Assembly (NCBI RefSeq): GCF_900104745.1
Contig: NZ_LT629732.1
Span: 3,273,981 to 3,337,980, forward strand
Length of the DNA: 64,000 bases
Reading direction: 5' to 3'
Source: Actinopolymorpha singaporensis
Lineage (GTDB): Bacteria > Actinomycetota > Actinomycetes > Propionibacteriales > Actinopolymorphaceae
In this document: piece by piece, positions 23,316 to 31,678 of the stretch
How the letters are laid out: every line of letters starts with the position of its first letter
Position numbering within the stretch: the first letter of the stretch is position 1
Position numbers and translations under genes: made by a program
The notes under the pieces: model-generated
What the model was told of the DNA's origin: nothing
Database searches by the model: none
What the model saw: only the letters and a program-made list of their open reading frames with translations

Positions 23316-23355
23316 GCCGCACCGGCCGGGCGGCTACTGCGGGTCCGGCCGGTCG

Positions 23356-24153
23356 TCAGGCGGGGTCGGGCTGGTCGGTGCTGTCCAGCGGCGTCCAGCC
23401 CAGCACCTCCCGCGCCTTGGCCATCGGGACCAGCCGCTCGGCGCCGTCGCCGCTGATCGCGAACGGCTCGAAGCCGTGGCCGCGCCGGTCCAGCCCCGCC
23501 AGCAGGGCCCTTGCGACGTCCCGCGCGGAGGTGCAGATCAGCCGGGCGCGCGGGTGGTCCGTACGCGGGAACTCGGCGTCGGCGACCGGGTGGCACAGCC
23601 GCAGCGCCACCACGCTCATGCCGTACACCTCCGCGGCGTTGCGGCAGACCTCCTCGCCGAGCCGCTTGGCGAGGCCGTAGAAGTCGGTCGCGTCCGGTGG
23701 GGTGGACTCGTCGGGGTAGCGGTCGCGTCCGGGCACCCCCGGGCTGATCGAGACCGTGTCGTCCCGCGGGGTGTCCTCGGCGCCCGGGTCGTCCACGGCC
23801 GGCTCGGCATACACCGACATGCTGCTGGTGTAGACCGCGTGCGTGACCCCGGCCTCGTACGCGGCCCGCAAGGCCACGTGCAGGCCGGGCACCGCGACCT
23901 CGAAGTGCGCGCGGGCGTTGTCGAGACTGCCCCATCCGGCCATCGGCCCCATCGCCATGAAGACCACCGCGTCGACACCTTCGACGGCCCGGGACACCGC
24001 GGCGACGTCGCGCAGGTCACCGGCGACGTATTCGACGTCGACGTCCGGGCGCGGCGGCTTCAGGTCGAACACGCGGAGGTCGTGCCGCTCGGCGAGGTAG
24101 GGAAGGACCAGCCCACCCACCATCCCGGAGCCGCCGATGACGAGTACCCGCAT
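23356..24153 (-). CDS. NAD-dependent epimerase/dehydratase family protein
   Basis: A 265-residue extended short-chain dehydrogenase. The Rossmann dinucleotide motif is VIGGSGMVGGLV at the N-terminus (GxxGxxG form), Asp at the end of strand 2 (VFDLKPP) favours NAD(H), and the active-site pattern is TSSMSVYAE followed by DFYGLAKRLGEEV (Tyr-x-x-x-Lys). The start ATG 24153 has GGGGAGGTCTGC upstream; the longer frame to 24207 is not needed. The substrate is probably a nucleotide sugar or related polyol, but no neighbouring gene defines it. Confidence 0.87.
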   Translation of the reverse strand: MRVLVIGGSGMVGGLVLPYLAERHDLRVFDLKPPRPDVDVEYVAGDLRDVAAVSRAVEGVDAVVFMAMGPMAGWGSLDNARAHFEVAVPGLHVALRAAYEAGVTHAVYTSSMSVYAEPAVDDPGAEDTPRDDTVSISPGVPGRDRYPDESTPPDATDFYGLAKRLGEEVCRNAAEVYGMSVVALRLCHPVADAEFPRTDHPRARLICTSARDVARALLAGLDRRGHGFEPFAISGDGAERLVPMAKAREVLGWTPLDSTDQPDPA

Positions 24154-24640
24154 GCAGACCTCCCCGAAGTCGGTGCCGGCGCCCGGTGGGCGCCTGACGG
24201 ACGCCACGAACCGGCGTCCACCGCATCATCTCGGTTCCGCGGGGCCGACGCGAGCCGGGTCCGCGACCGATTCCTGCGCGGGAGGAACGGAGTGGGCCGG
24301 GGGGTGAAGAAGACCATCGGGTCGTCCGTCCCGGAGTGGATCGGGTCGGCCGGGCCCCAGATCCACGCGCAGGCGGCGCAACCTGGCGTTGACGGCGGGC
24401 GCCTTGCCGGACACGAAGGTCTCGGTCACGAGTGGGTCGGACGCGGTTCGCATGACGTCTCCCGTCGCTGGAGCGGCACCGCCTTCGGCCGCCGGTCGGC
24501 GAGAAGGTAGATGGGAGGTCGGCGCCGTCGCGTCGTACGGGAGACCGGTCCTGGCGCTGGCCCCGGCGGGGAGAGGCAGTCGGAGAGTCACACCCTGGTG
24601 TGATCCGCGATGTCGGTCCGGGAACCTACGCTGGACGGCT
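24154..24640. other. intergenic region between divergent epimerase and kinase-fusion genes
   Basis: Within 487 bases I see the palindrome at 24588-24603 and a -10-like TACGCT (24627-24632) placing transcription of the kinase-fusion gene at its GTG. A minus-strand frame of 75 codons (24226-24453) has a GGGAG ribosome site and begins RTASDPLVTETFVSGKAPAV, but becomes low in information after 30 residues; it may be a remnant. Nothing else is recognisable. Confidence 0.45.
24588..24603. promoter_or_regulatory. palindromic operator TCACACC-CT-GGTGTGA
   Basis: TCACACCCTGGTGTGA is a perfect 7-2-7 inverted repeat 37 bases upstream of the GTG start. It sits where a NarL/LuxR-type response regulator dimer would bind to autoregulate the two-component gene that follows, whose regulator part is now mostly deleted. 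Confidence 0.7.
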
Positions 24641-25471
24641 GTGACCACTCCCACGGATCCGCCGGCCGAAGCCCACCAGGGTGCCGGCCGCTCGGTCGTG
24701 GCCAGGGTCGCCCCGTTGGTGGGCGCGGTCACGCTCGCGACGGTGCTGGGCGCCTCCGGGGCGGTGTTCACCAGCACCAACTACCGGGTCGACGCACCGG
24801 GGGCCGTGGGCGTGTTCGTCGCGCTGTGGCAGGTGGTCCCGCTGCCGGTCGCGGTGCGCCGGCCGCTCGTCGCCTGGTGTGTGTACGCGCCGACACTGGT
24901 CGTGGCGCCGCTGCTCGTCGTACCCGTCGACTCCTCCGAGCCGTGGCCGCTCCTGCCGCCGGCCCTGATCGCCTACCTCGTCGTCCAGGTGGTGCTGGCC
25001 TGGCGGCGCCCTCCCCACGTCGCGGCAGTCGCCTGGGCGCTTGCCTGCGCGACGTTCGCCGTGATGGCGCAGACCGGCGACCCGCGGCTGGACACCGGCC
25101 CGGACGTGACGTTGTTCGTACTGACGTCGGCGCTGGCACTCGTCGCCGGCGTCGGGTTGCGGATCAGGACCCGGATGCGGGCGCGGCTGCTCGCGGAGGA
25201 ACGCCTGTCCGCCGAGGAACGCGCCCGGCGGATGCTGCTGGAGGAGCGTGCCCGGATCGCCCGGGAGATGCACGACATCGTGGCCCACCACATGTCGGTG
25301 ATCGTGGTGCAGGCGTCCACCGCCGAGTACCGTCTTGCCGGCCTGCCGTCGGCGAAGACCCACATCGGCCGCATCTTCACCAAGCTCGACCTGCGTGACC
25401 GGGCGCAGGCGGTGATCTTCGCGTACGAGAGCGGCCTGGTCACCGCCGGCGCCGACCAGGAACGCCGGTGA
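24641..25471 (+). pseudogene. histidine kinase-response regulator deletion fusion
   Basis: A 276-residue open frame. Residues 1-175 are the five-helix membrane sensor of a NarL-partner histidine kinase; residues 195-238 are the HisKA_3 phosphoacceptor helix (EERARIAREMHDIVAHHMSVIVVQ, His211). Then, with no HATPase domain, the frame jumps at about residue 239 to THIGRIFTKLDLRDRAQAVI, the end of the LuxR-type DNA-binding domain of a response regulator. The kinase ATPase, the start of the regulator, its receiver and half of its helix-turn-helix are missing. One in-frame deletion in a kinase-regulator operon explains this. Neither kinase nor regulator activity can remain. Start GTG 24641, probably leaderless. 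Confidence 0.85.
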
Positions 25472-25790
25472 CCCCGGCCCAGGATCCGCCCGGACCAACA
25501 CAGTGGCCAGGCCAGGGACCAGCCCAGCGGCCAGGCCAGGTCCGGACACCACGGACCGTAGGAACACCTGGGATGACGTGCGCCTTCGGCGGGCATGAGT
25601 CGTCCGGTACGGAACGAGCCGCGGTACCCCAGAAGGCTCGCCCAGCCGGTTCGCCTAGTCTGGGGAGGCGTCGCGGCTGACGCGGCAGACTGGGGCGCGG
25701 TATGCCACCGTTCGCTCCGTTCCGCATCTGTGCGGTCTTACTCAACGGCTGGCACGTAGGTGACGCCGGAATGGAAGGAACGACGAGCGG
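25472..25790. other. intergenic region after the kinase fusion
   Basis: No supported gene. A 70-codon frame starting at 25468 (GTGA overlap with the fusion stop) is Pro/Gln-rich and low in information (imperfect repeats of GGCCAGGCCAGG). The DUF1023 gene's ribosome site GGAAGGAACGACGAGCGG closes the region. Confidence 0.4.
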
Positions 25791-26870
25791 ATGGTTCGAT
25801 CCCGGCGGATCGTGCTCGCGACCCTGGCCGCGCTGACGGCACTGACCGGCGCGGGGCCCGCCATCACCCCCGCCGGCGCGACCAGCACCCGGCCCGATCT
25901 CCCGGGCTCGGCGGCCTGGCAGCAGGCCTCCTTCGACGGGCGCCCACTGCCCAGCCTCACCGGAACGTCGCCGGCCTCGGTGGCGGCATACTTCGCCGGG
26001 TTGCCCGCCGCGGAGCGGAACCGACTGGCCGCGCGCTACCCCGCCGTGGTCGGCAACCTGGACGGCGCACCCCCTGTCATGCGGTACGCCGCCAACCGGC
26101 ACGAGGTGGCCAGGTCCGGTGTCTGGCGCGGCGTGCTGGACCTGCGCGACCGGCAGATCCTCGCGCTCGACCCCCGCGAACGCGGTCTCGCCGTCGAGGT
26201 GTTCGGCGATCTGGCGACCGCGGACCGGGTGGCCGTGCTGGTGCCCGGCGCGGGCGCGGACCTGTACCACCTGGACGAGCCCGGCGGAATTGCCGCCGGT
26301 GCCCGCGCCATGCGCGCGGAGGCCGAACGCCAGGACCCGGGCACCCGGTTGGCGGTGATCGCCTGGGCCGGATACGCCACTCCGGTCGACGCCGGGGCCG
26401 CCGCGATGCAGGGCAGTCTGGCCCGGGTGGGCGCGGGCCGGCTGCAGCGGTTCCTCGCCGGCCTGTCGGCGTACACCTCGGCCCCGATCGGGCTCTTCTG
26501 CCACAGTTACGGCTCGGTGGTGTGCGGCCTCAGCCACCTGCCCCGTCAGGTCGACGACATCGCGGTGTTCGGCAGTCCGGGGGTGCGGCACCGCACCGCG
26601 TCCAGCCTGACGCACACCGCCCGGGTCTGGGCGGGACTCGCCGCCGGTGACCCGATCAGGTACGTCCCGTTCGTACGCGTCGGCGACTACGGCCATGGGC
26701 CGAGCCCGGTGGCGCCCTCGTTCGGCGCCAAGGTCTTCGCCACCACGGGCGCCCGCGGCCACAGTGGCTACCTCACTCCCGGCACCGAGTCGTTGCGCAA
26801 CCTGGTGCGGATCGCGCTCGGCCACGAGGCCGCGGTCACGCCGGCGGCGCCCCCGCGGCCTCCCGCGTAG
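25791..26870 (+). CDS. exported DUF1023-type alpha/beta hydrolase
   Basis: A 359-residue secreted hydrolase. A signal peptide (LATLAALTALTGAGPAITPAGA) leads to a DUF1023 domain with VAVLVPGAGADLYHLDEPGG (oxyanion region), VIAWAGYATP, the nucleophile elbow LFCHSYGSVVCG and the C-terminal GARGHSGYLTPGTESLRN. The elbow has Cys where the family usually has Gly (G-H-S-Y-G), the Ser itself being kept. A paralogue at 47651 has the standard VGHSYGS. Between the signal peptide and the domain is an extra segment (LPAAERNRLAARYPAVVGNLDGAP) typical of longer members. It is 320 bases downstream of the kinase fusion, whose regulator may once have controlled it (inference). Confidence 0.85.
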   Translation: MVRSRRIVLATLAALTALTGAGPAITPAGATSTRPDLPGSAAWQQASFDGRPLPSLTGTSPASVAAYFAGLPAAERNRLAARYPAVVGNLDGAPPVMRYAANRHEVARSGVWRGVLDLRDRQILALDPRERGLAVEVFGDLATADRVAVLVPGAGADLYHLDEPGGIAAGARAMRAEAERQDPGTRLAVIAWAGYATPVDAGAAAMQGSLARVGAGRLQRFLAGLSAYTSAPIGLFCHSYGSVVCGLSHLPRQVDDIAVFGSPGVRHRTASSLTHTARVWAGLAAGDPIRYVPFVRVGDYGHGPSPVAPSFGAKVFATTGARGHSGYLTPGTESLRNLVRIALGHEAAVTPAAPPRPPA

Positions 26871-26960
26871 CAGGGCGTACACCAGGGTCGGCCGGGCGTC
26901 GCCGGGATCCGGCTGGCGTACGCCAGGGTCGGTTGGGGGAGCGGTCAGGGACTTACCCCG

Positions 26961-27665
26961 ATGGAGGACGCCGCGCGGACGGCAATCATCGACCCCATGA
27001 ACGCTGGAACTGCCTTCTCTTCAGGGCACAGCTCCTCGCAGCCCGGCTCACCGCAGTACGGCTCACCGCAGCAGACCTCGCCGGGGGGATCGCTGCGGAT
27101 AGGCGACGCCGAACGTGAGCGAGCCGTGGAGATGCTGCAGGCGGCCTACGCCGAGGGCCGGATCGACCACACCGAACTCGACCTTCGGGTGGGCGGCGCA
27201 CTGGCCGCGGTCGACCGCGCCGACCTCGCTCACGCACTGCGCGGGCTTCCGTTGCCGGACGCAGGCGCATCGAGCACGTGGGGCACTTCGAGCACGGCCC
27301 AGGCTCCGCGCGTGCCGACCGGTCGCCCGGGCGCGATGCCGAGCGGGTCGGACCGATCCCTGGCACTGCTCGCCCACTGGTCGGGCGTACCCACGCTGTT
27401 CGTCGGGCCGCTCGTGATCGCGGCGACGGCGGGCCAGCGGTCGGCTTTCGTACGCCAGCAGGCCACCGAGGCGACCAACTTCCAGCTCAGCTTCCTCGGC
27501 GCGTGCATCGCGATCGGGATCCTGAGCGGCATCACGTTCGGGATTGCAGCGGTGATGTACGTCCCGCTGGTCCTGGCCTGGATGTTGCTGTCGGGCATCG
27601 CGGGGATGTCGTCGCTGTGCGGGAACCGCTGGCGCTACCCCTGGGCGGTTCGCCTGCTCAAATAG
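26961..27665 (+). CDS. DUF1707 and DUF4870 domain membrane protein
   Basis: A 234-residue protein. After a Ser/Gln-rich N-terminus comes DUF1707, the 50-residue helical domain LRIGDAERERAVEMLQAAYAEGRIDHTELDLRVGGALAAVDRADL, common at the N-terminus of actinobacterial membrane proteins; residues about 130-234 form four hydrophobic helices of the DUF4870/TIC20-like type (HWSGVPTLFVGPLVIA, ATNFQLSFLGACIAIG). DUF1707 has been proposed as a membrane-linked interaction domain; no activity is known. The start could also be ATG 26997. It stands alone between the hydrolase and an MFS gene. Confidence 0.86.
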   Translation: MEDAARTAIIDPMNAGTAFSSGHSSSQPGSPQYGSPQQTSPGGSLRIGDAERERAVEMLQAAYAEGRIDHTELDLRVGGALAAVDRADLAHALRGLPLPDAGASSTWGTSSTAQAPRVPTGRPGAMPSGSDRSLALLAHWSGVPTLFVGPLVIAATAGQRSAFVRQQATEATNFQLSFLGACIAIGILSGITFGIAAVMYVPLVLAWMLLSGIAGMSSLCGNRWRYPWAVRLLK

Positions 27666-27727
27666 GGCGGAGGCGCGCGTACGGCCTGCAGAGTGGGAGA
27701 GGGGGACCCACCCCGTAGGGTCGACGG

Positions 27728-29014
27728 GTGACGCGCGCACCCGCACCGCCGCCGGAGGTACGCCGGGCCCGCCTCGCGGTGGCCGTGACGTTCCTCGTCC
27801 ACGCGGCCGTCTTCGCGACCTGGGCTCCCCGGATCCCCTCCATCAAGCAGGCACTCCACCTCGACAACGGCGCCCTCGGAATCGCGCTCGGCGGCCTCGC
27901 GGTCGGCCTGCTGGTGGGCACCAGGCTGACCGGCCGGATGGAGCGGGCCGGTCGCACCGGCCTGGCGATGCGCATCCTCGTGCCGGTGCAGGCCGTCGCA
28001 CTGGTTGCCCCGGCGTTCGCCACCGACCTGGTGACGCTGACCGCCGCGCTGGCCGTGCTCGGCCTGATCGGCGGGATGCTGGACGTGGCGATGAACGCAC
28101 ACGCCGTGGCGGTCGAGAGGCTGTACGGCCGGCCGATCATGTCCGGCTTCCACGGGCTGTGGAGCCTCGGCTCGATGGTGGGCTCGGCGATCGCGGCGCT
28201 GGTGGCCCGGGAGGGCGTGGACGTCCGCGTGCACTTCATCGTGGCCGGAGCGGTCTGCGCGCTGGCCAGTGCGCCGTTTCTCACCCGCCTGCTGCGCCCC
28301 GACCAGGAGGCGGCGGTCACCGGCCACCACGTGGAGGTGCCCGGCGGGCGGCGGCCGCCGGTGCCCGTGGTCGTGGTCGTGATGATGGCGGCGATGGGGT
28401 TCGGCTCGTTCCTCGGCGAGGGGGCGATCGCCGACTGGAGCGCTGTCTACCTGAACGAGAGCCTCGGCGCCTCCGTCGGGCTGGCCGCGCTCGGCCTTTC
28501 GGTGTTCTCCGGCGCGATGACGGCGTCCAGGCTGATCGCGGACCGGGTGGGTGCGAGGTACGGCCCGGTGGTGGTGGCGCGCGCCGGTGCCGCGCTGGGT
28601 GCGCTGGGGTACGCCGTCTTCCTGCTCGCGCCCGGGCCGATGGTCGCGCTGGTGGGCTTCGCCGTCGCCGGGTTCGGGATCGGGCCGGCGGTCCCTGTCG
28701 TGTTCAGCGCTGCCGGCAACACCGGGACGAGGAACCGCGTGTCGGTCCTCGGCCCGGTGGTGTCGGCGGGCTATCTGGGCGCGGTCCTCGGCCCGGTCGC
28801 GATCGGCGCCGTCGCCCACCGGACCGGTCTGACCTGGGCGCTGGTCATCCCGCTTGCGTTCGTGGCGCTCATCTTCGTCGCGGCCGGGCTGCTGCGCGGG
28901 GCGGCCGGTGGCGACGATTCCGGTGGCGGGAAGGGCAGTGGCGAGCGAGCCGGGCCGCGAGCCGCGGACCAGACCGCCGCCCGCGCCCACGGCCCGGCCA
29001 ACATCGACGGCTGA
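27728..29014 (+). CDS. MFS transporter, fucose-permease/YbjJ-like
   Basis: A 428-residue twelve-helix permease. The segments VHAAVFATWAPRIPSIKQAL, MLDVAMNAHAVAVERLYGRPIMSGFHGLWSLGSMVG and EGAIADWSAVYL are characteristic of the FucP/YbjJ-like MFS branch, which includes sugar and drug carriers. The last 45 residues are a charged, disordered tail. TAGGGT (27716-27721) lies 6 bases before the GTG start, so the message is probably leaderless. It converges on the PheRS-like gene. The substrate cannot be inferred. Confidence 0.88.
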   Translation: MTRAPAPPPEVRRARLAVAVTFLVHAAVFATWAPRIPSIKQALHLDNGALGIALGGLAVGLLVGTRLTGRMERAGRTGLAMRILVPVQAVALVAPAFATDLVTLTAALAVLGLIGGMLDVAMNAHAVAVERLYGRPIMSGFHGLWSLGSMVGSAIAALVAREGVDVRVHFIVAGAVCALASAPFLTRLLRPDQEAAVTGHHVEVPGGRRPPVPVVVVVMMAAMGFGSFLGEGAIADWSAVYLNESLGASVGLAALGLSVFSGAMTASRLIADRVGARYGPVVVARAGAALGALGYAVFLLAPGPMVALVGFAVAGFGIGPAVPVVFSAAGNTGTRNRVSVLGPVVSAGYLGAVLGPVAIGAVAHRTGLTWALVIPLAFVALIFVAAGLLRGAAGGDDSGGGKGSGERAGPRAADQTAARAHGPANIDG

Positions 29015-29029
29015 CAGCCGCCGCCCGCG

Positions 29030-30178
29030 TCAGCGCCCCGCGGCCGCCCACTCCGAGACGGCGCCCTGGTGGAGTGCGGCGTAGACCCGGTCCCGCAACC
29101 GGTTGGCGTCGGCGTCGGTGAGGGTGCGGTCCAGTGCGCGGACCACCAGCCGGACCAGCACGTTCCGCTGGCCCGGCGCAATACCCAGCCGGGTCCGCGC
29201 GACCTCGGGCAGGTCGTCGTACGACGTCTCGGCCAGCACCTCGACGGTCTCCACGACGTCGGCGTCCGCACCCAGGGCCGAACGCACCCGGTCGCCGAGC
29301 AGTTCGGCCGACGTGTCCACGTCGGCATCCACCACGACGGACAGGTCGCGGCGTACCGGCGGCTGGTGGGAGACGGGGCGGTACGCCGACCGATCGAGCA
29401 TCTGGCCGGCCACCCGGGGGTCGGCCGACCGCAACAGCCGGATGTCCGGGACGCCCTTGCCGAGCATCAGCAGCCGGTCCAGCCCGAGTCCCATCGCCAG
29501 GCCGCTCCAGGTGGGTACGGGCAGTCCGGCGCCGGCCAGCACACCGGGCGCGGCCAGCCCGCACTCGCCGATCTCCACCCAGCGACCCTGCCACCACACG
29601 TCGATCTGACGGCCGTGTTCGGTGTAGGGGTGGACCTTCGGTTCGGTGCGCCAGCGACTGCCCGGGAGCGCCGCCTCCACCACCCGCCCGATCATCTCGC
29701 CGAGGTCGGGGTCGGTGCAGGGCCGGTCGCGGCGAATCCGCCACAGGTCGAGCTGGTGCGGCGTGCCCGTGTGCTGCCAGTCGATGCTGTCCCGCCGGTA
29801 ACACATGCCGGGACAGACCAGCAGCACGTCGGCCGGTGACCCGTCGGGACCGGCCTCGCCCTCGGCGGCCAGCCGGCGGAGAGCGCCCGGGACCATCGCG
29901 CTGCTGTGGCTGCGCAGCACGTGACCGGCGTCGACGTAGCGGGTGTAGCGCTCCTCGCGGGTCACGGCATCGGCGGCGTAACCCAGGTTGTCGTAGTTGT
30001 CGGCGAGGGAGACGACGGGAGAGGACCGTACGACGCGGACCTCGGCGTCCCAGGCCGAACCCAGGGCGGCGGCCAGGTCGTCGACCACGAGTTGCAGGGC
30101 GTGCGGGCCCTGTGCCGGGTCGGACAGGTCACGGATCGAGAGACAGGCTCGCAGCTGCGCGGGCGAAAGAATCGACAT
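29030..30178 (-). CDS. single-chain PheRS-like protein (class II core + FDX-ACB)
   Basis: A 382-residue protein made of a class II aminoacyl-tRNA synthetase core like PheS and a C-terminal ferredoxin-fold anticodon-binding (FDX-ACB) domain normally found on PheT; the combination resembles mitochondrial PheRS. Motif 1 is HVLRSHSSAM, motif 2 CYRRDSIDWQHTGTPHQLDLW, motif 3 GLAMGLGLDRLLMLGKGVPDIR; FDX-ACB spans about 275-375 (VRRDLSVVVDADVD). The N-terminal coiled coil of bacterial PheS is missing. The Phe-pocket segment, F-P-F-T-E in PheS, reads V182-H-P-Y-T-E, so both pocket Phe residues are replaced (His183, Tyr185). It is therefore probably not a normal PheRS; it may charge another amino acid or work off tRNA. 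ATG at 30178. Confidence 0.82.
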   Translation of the reverse strand: MSILSPAQLRACLSIRDLSDPAQGPHALQLVVDDLAAALGSAWDAEVRVVRSSPVVSLADNYDNLGYAADAVTREERYTRYVDAGHVLRSHSSAMVPGALRRLAAEGEAGPDGSPADVLLVCPGMCYRRDSIDWQHTGTPHQLDLWRIRRDRPCTDPDLGEMIGRVVEAALPGSRWRTEPKVHPYTEHGRQIDVWWQGRWVEIGECGLAAPGVLAGAGLPVPTWSGLAMGLGLDRLLMLGKGVPDIRLLRSADPRVAGQMLDRSAYRPVSHQPPVRRDLSVVVDADVDTSAELLGDRVRSALGADADVVETVEVLAETSYDDLPEVARTRLGIAPGQRNVLVRLVVRALDRTLTDADANRLRDRVYAALHQGAVSEWAAAGR

Positions 30179-30625
30179 CGGAGTACTCCTCGAAGGATCG
30201 TTCGCGGTGGGGAACGGAGTGAAGGGACTCACACACCCCGACCGGCCGCGAGGAGATCCACCGAGGAGAACGCCGCCGACGGCGCCCGGTGGTTCGCGTT
30301 CAGGCGAACGCGGCACCCGGGCATGCCCGGCACTCCACCCCGACGGCACCGCGGTGCCGGCCGGGGCGGGGAAATCGCTGCCCGGGTACGCCCATGCGGA
30401 CAAAGGTACGCGCCCGAGACCGCGTACCGCCATGGCCTCCACAGGCGAGGTCCGAACGAGTCCGAGCCAGGTCCGACGAGAGCCTGAGGAGGTCGATCTC
30501 CTCCTCAGGGCGGACATCGAGGTGGGCAAACTCCACCCGGCGGGTCACGCCGCAGGGTTGCCCACCGCCTACGGTTGGGGACGCCAGCAGGCCAGCTGTG
30601 CGAACCAAGGTGTCGGGAGGCATCC
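30179..30625. other. 447-base intergenic region between divergent PheRS-like and ABC genes
   Basis: No gene supported. TACGGT at about 30570-30575 could be the -10 of the ABC operon, and GGGAGG precedes its GTG. The half nearer the PheRS-like gene shows no T-box: I do not see the conserved TGGNACCGCG antiterminator sequence on the minus strand. Confidence 0.4.
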
Positions 30626-31678
30626 GTGGGACGAATCGAGGCGAGGAACCTCACCAAGACCTACGGCGGGAAACGCGCGGTGGACGATCTGTCGTTCACC
30701 GTCGAACCCGGCGTGGTGACCGGCTTCCTCGGCCCCAACGGTGCGGGCAAGTCCACCACCATGCGGCTGATGCTCGGCCTTGACCACGGCGGCGGGCAGA
30801 CCCGCTTCGACGGCCAGCCGTACTCCCGGCTCACCCACCCGATGCGGCAAGTCGGCGCGGTGCTGGAGGCGAAGGCGTTCCACCCGACCCGCACCGCCCG
30901 CAACCACCTGGCGATGCTGGCGGCCGCCAACGGCATTCCCCGGCAGCGGGTCGATGTCGTCCTCGACCACGTCGGGCTGACCGACGTCGCCGGCCGCAGG
31001 CCGAAGACGTTCTCTCTCGGTATGGGACAGCGGCTGGGCCTGGCCAGCGCGCTGCTCGGCGACCCGCACACCCTGATCCTCGACGAGCCGGCCAACGGGC
31101 TGGACCCGCAGGGCATCACCTGGCTGCGCAACTTCCTGAAGTCCTTCGCCTCCACCGGGCGCACGGTGTTCGTCTCCAGCCACCTGCTGGCCGAGATGGG
31201 GCTGATGGCCGACCGGCTGGTGGTGATCGGCCGCGGCCGGCTGATCGCCGCCGGGGAGGTCCAGGACTTCGTACGCAAGGCCTCCCACACCGCCGTGATC
31301 GTCCGCACACCGCAGGCCGACAGACTGGTCGAGGCGCTGCGCGCGCGGCAGGTGCCGGCCGAGTCCCAGGGCGACGGCAGCCTGGTGGTCAACGGCCTGG
31401 ACCAGGCCGAGGTGGGCGAGCTGGCGTTCTCCGCCGGCGTGGTCCTGCACGAGCTCACCACCCGGACCGCGACGCTGGAGGAGGCCTTCCTGGAGGCGAC
31501 CGGCGGTTCTGAGGAGTACGTCGCCCAGCTCGGCCAGGCGAGCGTCCAGAATCCGGCAGCCCAGAACCCGGCAGCCCAGAACCCGGCAGCCCAGGAGGTG
31601 GCCGCCCAGCTCGTTCAGCCCGCCACCCCCGCGTCCTCGTCCTCGTCCGCCACCCCGCCCTCCGGAGAGTCTCGATGA
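30626..31678 (+). CDS. ABC transporter ATP-binding protein
   Basis: A 350-residue nucleotide-binding subunit of an ABC-2 type exporter. Walker A GPNGAGKST (about residue 37-45), signature FSLGMGQRLGLA, Walker B LILDEPANGLDP and the switch His in SSHLLAEM are all intact. Residues 220-300 form the DrrA-like C-terminal domain, and the last 50 residues are a disordered tail that starts with NPAAQ repeats. The GTG at 30626 has GGGAGG upstream. Its stop overlaps the permease start (ATGA), so the pair is translationally coupled. Substrate unknown; homologues move drugs, lipids or peptides. Confidence 0.93.
   Translation: MGRIEARNLTKTYGGKRAVDDLSFTVEPGVVTGFLGPNGAGKSTTMRLMLGLDHGGGQTRFDGQPYSRLTHPMRQVGAVLEAKAFHPTRTARNHLAMLAAANGIPRQRVDVVLDHVGLTDVAGRRPKTFSLGMGQRLGLASALLGDPHTLILDEPANGLDPQGITWLRNFLKSFASTGRTVFVSSHLLAEMGLMADRLVVIGRGRLIAAGEVQDFVRKASHTAVIVRTPQADRLVEALRARQVPAESQGDGSLVVNGLDQAEVGELAFSAGVVLHELTTRTATLEEAFLEATGGSEEYVAQLGQASVQNPAAQNPAAQNPAAQEVAAQLVQPATPASSSSSATPPSGESR
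31547..31594 (+). repeat. 15-bp tandem repeat x3 in the ABC ATPase gene
   Basis: Three copies of CAGAACCCGGCAGCC (first with one T) at 31547, 31562 and 31577 encode NPAAQ repeats in the C-terminal tail. Confidence 0.88.

Noticed and set aside
30178-30300. Phe-codon leader peptide or T-box for the PheRS-like gene
   Set aside because: Only two Phe codons occur in the in-frame upstream stretch, no terminator/antiterminator pair was found, and the conserved T-box sequence is missing.
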